A stretch of 64,000 bases of DNA from an uncultured Alphaproteobacteria bacterium (GTDB lineage: Bacteria; Pseudomonadota; Alphaproteobacteria; HIMB59; GCA-002718135). Positions within the stretch are counted from its first letter, which is position 1, and every line of letters begins with the position of its first letter. The position numbers were made by a program, and so were the translations under genes. Shown one piece after another: positions 58,759-64,000 of this stretch. The DNA lies in assembly GCA_902597015.1 (NCBI GenBank), contig CACJWQ010000004.1, positions 1 through 64,000 on the forward strand, given 5' to 3'. The notes beneath the pieces were generated by a model that saw nothing but the letters and a program-made list of their open reading frames with translations, made no database searches and was not told where the DNA came from.

Positions 58759-59708
58759 CAATATTAGTATTAGCAGAACATAATAATATAGATATCAAAT
58801 CATCAACCTTAAATACTATATCTGCAGCATCGCAAATAGACGAAGATATCGATGTTTTGGTAACAGGCTATGAATGTGAAGAGTTAGCTAAAAATATCTC
58901 TAAATGTGAAAAAGTTTCAAAAGTATATTTAGCCAATAATGAAAAACTTAAAAACCCAATTGCTGAAAACATTGAGCCTATTGTTTTATCTTTGGCTAAT
59001 AATTATTCCCACATAATGGCACCTGCAACAACATTTGGTAAAAATATTTTTCCTAGAATTGCCGTTAAACTAGATATTGCACAAGTTAGTGATGTTATAA
59101 AAATTATAAGTTCTGATACTTTTATGAGGCCAATTTACGCTGGTAACGCTATTGCAACAGTTAAATCAAATGACAAGATTAAAGTAGTAACAGTAAGACC
59201 AACATCGTTTGACCCTGTAGAAACTAGCGGTGGAAAAGAACAGGTTGAAAATATTTCTTTTGATAATGATAGTGGCAGTGTTGAATTTATAGATAGAGAA
59301 GAATCTCAATCTGAAAGACCAGAGTTAAGTACTGCGCGAGTTGTGATATCCGGTGGCAGAGGATTACAAAGCGCTGAAAATTTTAAACTTTTAAATGAAA
59401 TAGCAGATAAGCTTAATGCGGCAGTTGGAGCTTCTCGTGCTGCTGTAGATGCTGGTTATGTTTCTAATGATTATCAAGTTGGGCAAACTGGCAAAGTAGT
59501 TGTCCCAGATTTGTATATTGCCGTCGGAATTTCTGGTGCAATACAGCACTTAGCGGGTATGAAAGAAAGTAAGGTAATTGTTGCAATCAATAAAGATGAA
59601 GAAGCACCAATATTTAATGTCGCTGACTATGGATTAAACGCTGATTTATTTGAGGTATTGCCTCAATTATCTTCTGAACTAGATAAATTAAATACTATTC
59701 AACAATAA
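58755..59708 (+). CDS. etfA: Electron transfer flavoprotein alpha subunit
   Basis: A 317-residue ETF alpha chain carrying the FAD. The C-terminal FAD domain has [50 protein letters not shown] and [18 protein letters not shown], all standard. The ATG overlaps the etfB stop. ETF passes electrons on to the ubiquinone oxidoreductase encoded next. Confidence 0.96.
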   Translation: MTILVLAEHNNIDIKSSTLNTISAASQIDEDIDVLVTGYECEELAKNISKCEKVSKVYLANNEKLKNPIAENIEPIVLSLANNYSHIMAPATTFGKNIFPRIAVKLDIAQVSDVIKIISSDTFMRPIYAGNAIATVKSNDKIKVVTVRPTSFDPVETSGGKEQVENISFDNDSGSVEFIDREESQSERPELSTARVVISGGRGLQSAENFKLLNEIADKLNAAVGASRAAVDAGYVSNDYQVGQTGKVVVPDLYIAVGISGAIQHLAGMKESKVIVAINKDEEAPIFNVADYGLNADLFEVLPQLSSELDKLNTIQQ

Positions 59709-59731
59709 ATTAATTTATTACAATAAATAAA

Positions 59732-61360
59732 ATGGAAGTAGAACGCGAGTCAATGGACTATGATGTTGTAGTGGTGGGTGCTGGTCCATCAGGCCTTTCA
59801 ACAGCAATTAAACTAAAACAGCTGAACCCAGAAATTAATGTTTGTGTATTAGAAAAGGGATCAGAGGTAGGAGCCCATATTTTAAGTGGTAATGTGTTTG
59901 AAACAAGAGCACTCGATGAATTAATACCTGATTGGAGAAGTAAAGACTCACCAATTAAAACTAAAGTAACAAAAGAAAAGTTCTTATTCTTATCTAAGAA
60001 AGGCTCGTTAAATTGGCCTACATGGCTTCTTCCTAGTGTACAAAAAAATCATAAGAATTATATCATTAGTCTTGCAAATTTATGTAGATGGCTTGCAAGT
60101 GAAGCTGAAAATTTAGGAGTAGAAATTTTTCCAGGATTTGCAGCATCTAAAATATTATATTCAGATGAAGATCATGTAATTGGTGTACAAACTGGTGATA
60201 TGGGTATTGATAAAGATGGTAACAAAAAAGATAGTTTTGAACCAGGAATAAATATTAACGCTAAAGTAACAGTCTTTGCTGAGGGTTGTAGAGGTCATTT
60301 AGGAAAAGAATTAATTAAAAAATATAATTTATCAAAAGATAAGTCACCACAACAATACGGAATTGGGTTTAAAGAAATTTGGGAAATAGATGAAAGTCAG
60401 CATGAAGAAGGTCTTGTTATGCATACTGCGGGATGGCCATTAGATAATGCAACTTATGGTGGCAGTTTTTGTTATCATGCTGAAAATAAACAAATATTTT
60501 TAGGATACGTAATTGGTCTTGATTATAAAAATCCATATTTATCCCCTTACGATGAATTTCAAAAATTTAAAACTCACCCAGCAATTAGGAAAATTCTCAG
60601 TAATGGAAAACGTATTGCTTATGGAGCAAGGGCACTTATCGAAGGTGGTATTCAAAGTTTACCTAAAATGTTTATGCCAGGTGCATTACTAGTAGGGTGT
60701 GATGCAGGAACCTTAAATATGCCAAAGATTAAAGGTTCTCATACTGCAATGAAAAGTGGAATCATAGCTGCTGAAACAATTAATGATTATTTAATTAAAT
60801 CTGTACCTCTTGCAGCATATGAAGATAAATTTAAACGTTCGTGGCTTTATAAAGAATTGTTTGCTGCAAGGAATGTAAAACCTAGTTTTAATTGGGGACT
60901 AATACCTGCAATAATATTTACAGGAATTGATCAAATAATATTTAGAGGCAGGCTTCCTTTTACACTAAAACACAAACATGCTGATCATGAATCTTTACAA
61001 TTAGCAAAAGATTCAAAAAAAATAGATTATCCAAAATATGATGGAATATTGACTTTTGATAAAACCAGCTCTGTTTATTTGACTGGAACTAACCATGAAG
61101 CTGATCAGCCAGTGCATTTACAATTAAAAGATAAGGAATTGCCAATAAAATTTACTTTAAATGCTTATGATGAGCCATCTCAAAGATATTGTCCTGCTGG
61201 TGTATATGAGATTGATAAGACAGATATTCAAAATCCTAAATTTGTAATTAATGCACAAAACTGTATTCATTGTAAAACATGTGATATTAAAGAACCATCA
61301 CAAAACATAAATTGGGTTGTGCCTGAAGGTAGTGGGGGGCCAAATTATGCAAATATGTAA
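59732..61360 (+). CDS. Electron transfer flavoprotein-ubiquinone oxidoreductase
   Basis: A 542-residue membrane-associated enzyme with FAD and a 4Fe-4S cluster. FAD motif VVVVGAGPSGLSTAIKL near 14-30, GAHILSGNVFE, GCDAGTLNMPKIKGSHTAM, and the C-terminal cluster cysteines in QRYCPAGVYEI, NAQNCIHCKTCDIKEP. The ORF start at 59732 is accepted; a Met nine residues later (MDYDVVVV) is possible. It links dehydrogenase electrons to ubiquinone and completes the pathway begun by the flavoprotein upstream. Confidence 0.95.
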   Translation: MEVERESMDYDVVVVGAGPSGLSTAIKLKQLNPEINVCVLEKGSEVGAHILSGNVFETRALDELIPDWRSKDSPIKTKVTKEKFLFLSKKGSLNWPTWLLPSVQKNHKNYIISLANLCRWLASEAENLGVEIFPGFAASKILYSDEDHVIGVQTGDMGIDKDGNKKDSFEPGININAKVTVFAEGCRGHLGKELIKKYNLSKDKSPQQYGIGFKEIWEIDESQHEEGLVMHTAGWPLDNATYGGSFCYHAENKQIFLGYVIGLDYKNPYLSPYDEFQKFKTHPAIRKILSNGKRIAYGARALIEGGIQSLPKMFMPGALLVGCDAGTLNMPKIKGSHTAMKSGIIAAETINDYLIKSVPLAAYEDKFKRSWLYKELFAARNVKPSFNWGLIPAIIFTGIDQIIFRGRLPFTLKHKHADHESLQLAKDSKKIDYPKYDGILTFDKTSSVYLTGTNHEADQPVHLQLKDKELPIKFTLNAYDEPSQRYCPAGVYEIDKTDIQNPKFVINAQNCIHCKTCDIKEPSQNINWVVPEGSGGPNYANM

Positions 61361-61405
61361 TATATTTGAAAAAACTTATTTTATTTAAATTGATTCATTT
61401 TCATT

Positions 61406-62236
61406 ATGAATAAAAATAAAATTGTATTTACATTTGCAACAGCGGAAGTAAATTTTATAGGTCAAATATTTATTAAGATTACTGAATTATTAACAGGAAA
61501 ATTAAAATTAAAAAAATTATATGATGAATATTTATCTGAAAATAGACCTCCTGAGCTTTTTTGGGATGATGCAGTAGATAAATTAAATTTTACTTTAATA
61601 GCTAAATTTCAGGACGGTAGTTATATTCCAAAAAAAGGGAAATTAATTGTTATAGCAAATCATGCTTTTGGAGTTGCAGATGGCGTATCCATATGTTCAG
61701 CAATTTCAAAAGTAAGACAAGATTATAAAATGGTTACACATAAAGTCTTAAGGCAAGCAGAGGCAGTAAAAGACAAAATATTACCAATTGATTTTAATGA
61801 AAATAGAGAAGCTCTAATAACTAATATTAATACACGTAAAGAAGCTGAAAAAGTTTTGCATAATGAAGGTGTTCTAATCCTTTTTCCTTCTGGAACAATA
61901 GCAACTAAACAAAACTTAAAAAAAAATACAAAAGCTGACGATGGTGAGTGGAAACAATGGGTATCGAAACTAGTTCTTAAAACTAAAAGCCCTGTGTTAC
62001 CAATTTTTTTTGACGGTCAAAATAGTCAACTTTACCACATTGCTAATAAAATAGGACAAACATTTAGATACTCTTTATGTATGTATGAACTGAAAAGAAA
62101 GATAGGTGATGATATCCATATGTACTTTGGTTCACTTATACCTTACGAAAACCTTGTAAAAATTGGAGATATCAAAAAAATTACTCAGTACTTAAGGTCA
62201 ACCACATATTCTTTAGACCCACAATTTAATAATTAA
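61406..62236 (+). CDS. PlsC-type acyltransferase-like protein
   Basis: A 276-residue lysophospholipid acyltransferase-like protein. The catalytic HxxxxD appears as NHAFGVADGV near 89-98, and the second conserved block as LFPSGTIATKQNL; VLPIFFDGQNSQLYH is a third. It is closer to the OlsB/hemolysin-like acyltransferase branch (FDGQNS) than to classical PlsC, so it might make ornithine lipids (inference), which marine bacteria use under phosphate limitation. No OlsA or other lipid gene is adjacent. Confidence 0.82.
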   Translation: MNKNKIVFTFATAEVNFIGQIFIKITELLTGKLKLKKLYDEYLSENRPPELFWDDAVDKLNFTLIAKFQDGSYIPKKGKLIVIANHAFGVADGVSICSAISKVRQDYKMVTHKVLRQAEAVKDKILPIDFNENREALITNINTRKEAEKVLHNEGVLILFPSGTIATKQNLKKNTKADDGEWKQWVSKLVLKTKSPVLPIFFDGQNSQLYHIANKIGQTFRYSLCMYELKRKIGDDIHMYFGSLIPYENLVKIGDIKKITQYLRSTTYSLDPQFNN

Positions 62237-62274
62237 ATATTTATTTTTTACACTTACCGTTTTATAGAGTTCTT

Positions 62275-62946
62275 ATGTCAGGTTTTGTTGGTTTACAAGC
62301 AAGAAGAAGAAGAAGAAACAGAATCTTACTAGTCATTTCAATTATAGCTATCTTTGGTATTTTTTTCTATTTGCCTTCTTTAGATTTTTCAACTTATCAA
62401 ACTGAGCCACCTATTGAAATCATTCCTAGTAGTGTCGTTGATGAATCAAGTTTACGATCTGAAATACAAGAACTTAAACTTGAGATATTCCAAAAAGATC
62501 AGCGATTAAAATTTAGAGATGATCAAATAAAAAACTTACGTGAAGAAATAAGCAATTTAAATGAATCATTTGATACAATTAAGAGTGATTATGAACAATC
62601 TCTAAACAATATATCAGATCTTGAAAATAACACATTAGAAAATAATTCAGAAAGTATTGAGAAACTTAACACACTTGAAAATAAAATAATTGAATTAAAT
62701 AAACAATTGTCAAAATACGAAGATCTTGTTCAAAAATTAGAAACAGAATTACAAAGTTCTGCATCAACTGAAGATATGGAAGAAGTAAATATTGAAAATT
62801 CAATACTAAAATCAGAACTAAGACAAATCGAACAAAAAAATCGTAGTTTTGAAAATGAATTAAATGAGCTAAAAAAAATAATTAAAAATAAAGATAAAGA
62901 AATAGAAGATTTAATTTATTTAAAAGATTCCCAACATCATGGTTGA
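62275..62946 (+). CDS. Single-pass membrane protein with long coiled coil
   Basis: A 223-residue protein with a basic start (QARRRRRNR), one membrane helix (ILLVISIIAIFGIFFYL) and then about 150 residues of heptad-rich coiled coil (SEIQELKLEIFQKDQRLKFR onwards). Domain outline resembles small envelope or division-associated coiled-coil proteins but no family is recognised. Stops directly at the stop of the convergent nuclease gene. Confidence 0.78.
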   Translation: MSGFVGLQARRRRRNRILLVISIIAIFGIFFYLPSLDFSTYQTEPPIEIIPSSVVDESSLRSEIQELKLEIFQKDQRLKFRDDQIKNLREEISNLNESFDTIKSDYEQSLNNISDLENNTLENNSESIEKLNTLENKIIELNKQLSKYEDLVQKLETELQSSASTEDMEEVNIENSILKSELRQIEQKNRSFENELNELKKIIKNKDKEIEDLIYLKDSQHHG

Positions 62947-63429
62947 TTATTTATTTTTCTTTCTGAATAAATAGGGTTCTTCAAAATCCCCAATCCATAT
63001 ACCTTTTTTTTCTTGTTTTGCTTCTTCTTCTTCTTCAACATAATCTTTTGAATAATAGCGATAAGCTATCGCCCATCCATTCAAAACCATTTCACTATTT
63101 AAATCTAAATTATCTTTGTAGCAGATTCCAATAAATCTATTATATCGATCCTTACCTTGTGTTATGCATTCAATTTTATTATTACCAATTAATTCTTTTA
63201 AGAATTTTGTTGATTCAACACCACAATTCCAGACTTTGCTATTTTTATTACATGTTTGATTTGTTTCAGGTGCATCAATAGCGTGCAGTCTGATTTTATT
63301 TTTATTAATATGTATAGTATCACCATCAATTACTTTTGCTTTTCCAAATATAGTTTTACCAGATGATACTGTGCTTAAAGAAACTAAGATAAAAAATAAA
63401 TTAAATATTAAGATTTTTACTACCATCAA
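62947..63429 (-). CDS. Exported thermonuclease-like (SNase) protein
   Basis: A 160-residue staphylococcal-nuclease-fold protein with a signal peptide (ILIFNLFFILVSLSTVSS). The catalytic layout is visible: KVIDGDTIHINKNKIRLHAID with calcium-binding Asp, APETNQTC, GKDRYNRFIG with a catalytic Arg, and the C-terminal EEEEAKQEKKGIW. It should cut nucleic acids in the periplasm or outside, perhaps for nutrients. It overlaps the soxG end by 29 bases on the same strand; Met2 is an alternative start. Confidence 0.9.
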   Translation of the reverse strand: MMVVKILIFNLFFILVSLSTVSSGKTIFGKAKVIDGDTIHINKNKIRLHAIDAPETNQTCNKNSKVWNCGVESTKFLKELIGNNKIECITQGKDRYNRFIGICYKDNLDLNSEMVLNGWAIAYRYYSKDYVEEEEEAKQEKKGIWIGDFEEPYLFRKKNK

Positions 63430-63976
63430 CTAATAAATCATAAACATATTTTGCATGTGATCTGTTTAAATGTAAATCTAGTGAAATATCCTCTTTATCA
63501 GTATTATTTCTGATAAAAAGTATTGGAATTTTTATAAATATAGTTTGAGCTACAGAAAAATTAGTTTCCAAAATTTTTTCTAAGTTGGCTACAAGAAATT
63601 TAGAAAGTAAAATAAAAACCTTTTCTCCTTCAAGCCGTAAAACAGTTTTATTAAACGAAACATCAGTTATTGCTGTTTTTTCTGGATTGAGCTTAGACTC
63701 TAATAGAGAAATAATTTCATCTTTATCATTTTCTGGTGTTTCGACTAACCATTCATTAGGACCAAGCCACATAATACTAATATTATTATTAAAAATTCTT
63801 ACATTTGGTTCAATTGGTAATACCAGGTTTAATACTGAGCCTATATTTTTCATAAATTCTTTATCTGAACTTTTACCTCGTATATTTATTTTACCTGATA
63901 AAGCTCTTTCTTCTATTGTTACTCCATTAAAATTTTTTTTATTTATATTCAAAACATTACTGTAAGTTAAACTCAT
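63401..63976 (-). CDS. soxG: Sarcosine oxidase gamma subunit
   Basis: A 191-residue protein matching SoxG: SGKINIRGKSSDKEFMKNIG, SIMWLGPNEWLVETPEN, AITDVSFNKTVLRLEG and the late SLDLHLNRSHAKYVYDLLV. SoxG is a GcvT-related small subunit of the heterotetrameric enzyme that oxidises sarcosine to glycine and methylene-tetrahydrofolate. The ATG overlaps the stop of the soxA end seen at the window edge. Confidence 0.92.
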   Translation of the reverse strand: MSLTYSNVLNINKKNFNGVTIEERALSGKINIRGKSSDKEFMKNIGSVLNLVLPIEPNVRIFNNNISIMWLGPNEWLVETPENDKDEIISLLESKLNPEKTAITDVSFNKTVLRLEGEKVFILLSKFLVANLEKILETNFSVAQTIFIKIPILFIRNNTDKEDISLDLHLNRSHAKYVYDLLVDGSKNLNI

Positions 63977-64000
63977 TGATTAACCCTTTGATTCTCAGGA
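63973..64000 (-). CDS. soxA: Sarcosine oxidase alpha subunit, C-terminal end (partial)
   Basis: The last eight codons and the TGA of a gene entering from the right. Read leftward they give PENQRVNQ then stop, resembling the DPEN-type end of SoxA, and the TGA overlaps the soxG ATG as ATGA, the usual soxA-soxG arrangement. Only the operon context and this short tail support it. Confidence 0.6.

Noticed and set aside
62301..62322. GAA/AGA triplet runs here and near 63020-63040
   Set aside because: They encode Arg or Glu stretches in frame in the coiled-coil and nuclease genes; no sign of phase variation.

Overview
The window comes from a very AT-rich (by eye about 30% GC), densely packed genome. 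Intergenic gaps are mostly under 100 bases and many genes overlap. Gene content points to a streamlined marine alphaproteobacterium of the Pelagibacterales or HIMB59 kind. The evidence is a CcrM-type GANTC methyltransferase, a cysteine-free family-4-like uracil-DNA glycosylase, the order udg-slt-moaB-rnhB, and sarcosine/dimethylglycine-type demethylation feeding ETF. The exact clade cannot be fixed from sequence reading alone.

Layout. 1-10.2 kb is a purine block: purL (leftward, cut by the window edge) diverges from purM-purN-purF-purD-purC, which meets guaB-purE-purK coming the other way. All enzymes from PRPP to SAICAR are here, plus an IMP dehydrogenase that has lost its CBS domains. 10.3-12.2 kb holds a GNAT-like protein and a MATE exporter. 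12.3-20.6 kb is a two-partner secretion locus: a 1763-residue exoprotein with about 12 FG-GAP-like repeats, its outer-membrane transporter, and a LivK-like binding protein. 20.6-28.1 kb is housekeeping (rhodanese, ccrM, rnhB, moaB, slt, udg, a TPR protein, ispE). Between ccrM and rnhB lies a likely small RNA with an anti-Shine-Dalgarno hairpin loop. 28.1-33.7 kb is a complete ligase-associated DNA repair module. 33.7-41.8 kb is an extremely AT-rich accessory stretch of membrane, periplasmic and glycosyltransferase genes around two tRNA genes, ending at sppA. 41.8-53.4 kb has CIRCE-controlled groESL, a GPx-like peroxidase, mscS, an AI-2E-type transporter, recX, an ABC-2 permease, argD-argF, trkH, apaG and an OmpA-like lipoprotein. 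53.5-64 kb is methylamine/one-carbon catabolism: a stand-alone GcvT-like protein, a DMGDH/sarcosine-dehydrogenase-type flavoprotein, etfB-etfA and ETF-ubiquinone oxidoreductase, followed by an acyltransferase, a coiled-coil protein, a nuclease and the soxA-soxG end of a sarcosine oxidase operon.

How they work together. Purine synthesis consumes formyl-tetrahydrofolate and glycine. The right-hand region would produce methylene-tetrahydrofolate and glycine from N-methylated compounds and pass electrons to ubiquinone through ETF. This link is an inference from gene content. The most unusual items are the exoprotein carrying a propeller-like array, its atypical transporter, the anti-SD small RNA, the CBS-less GuaB and the repair module whose divergent genes start on adjacent bases.
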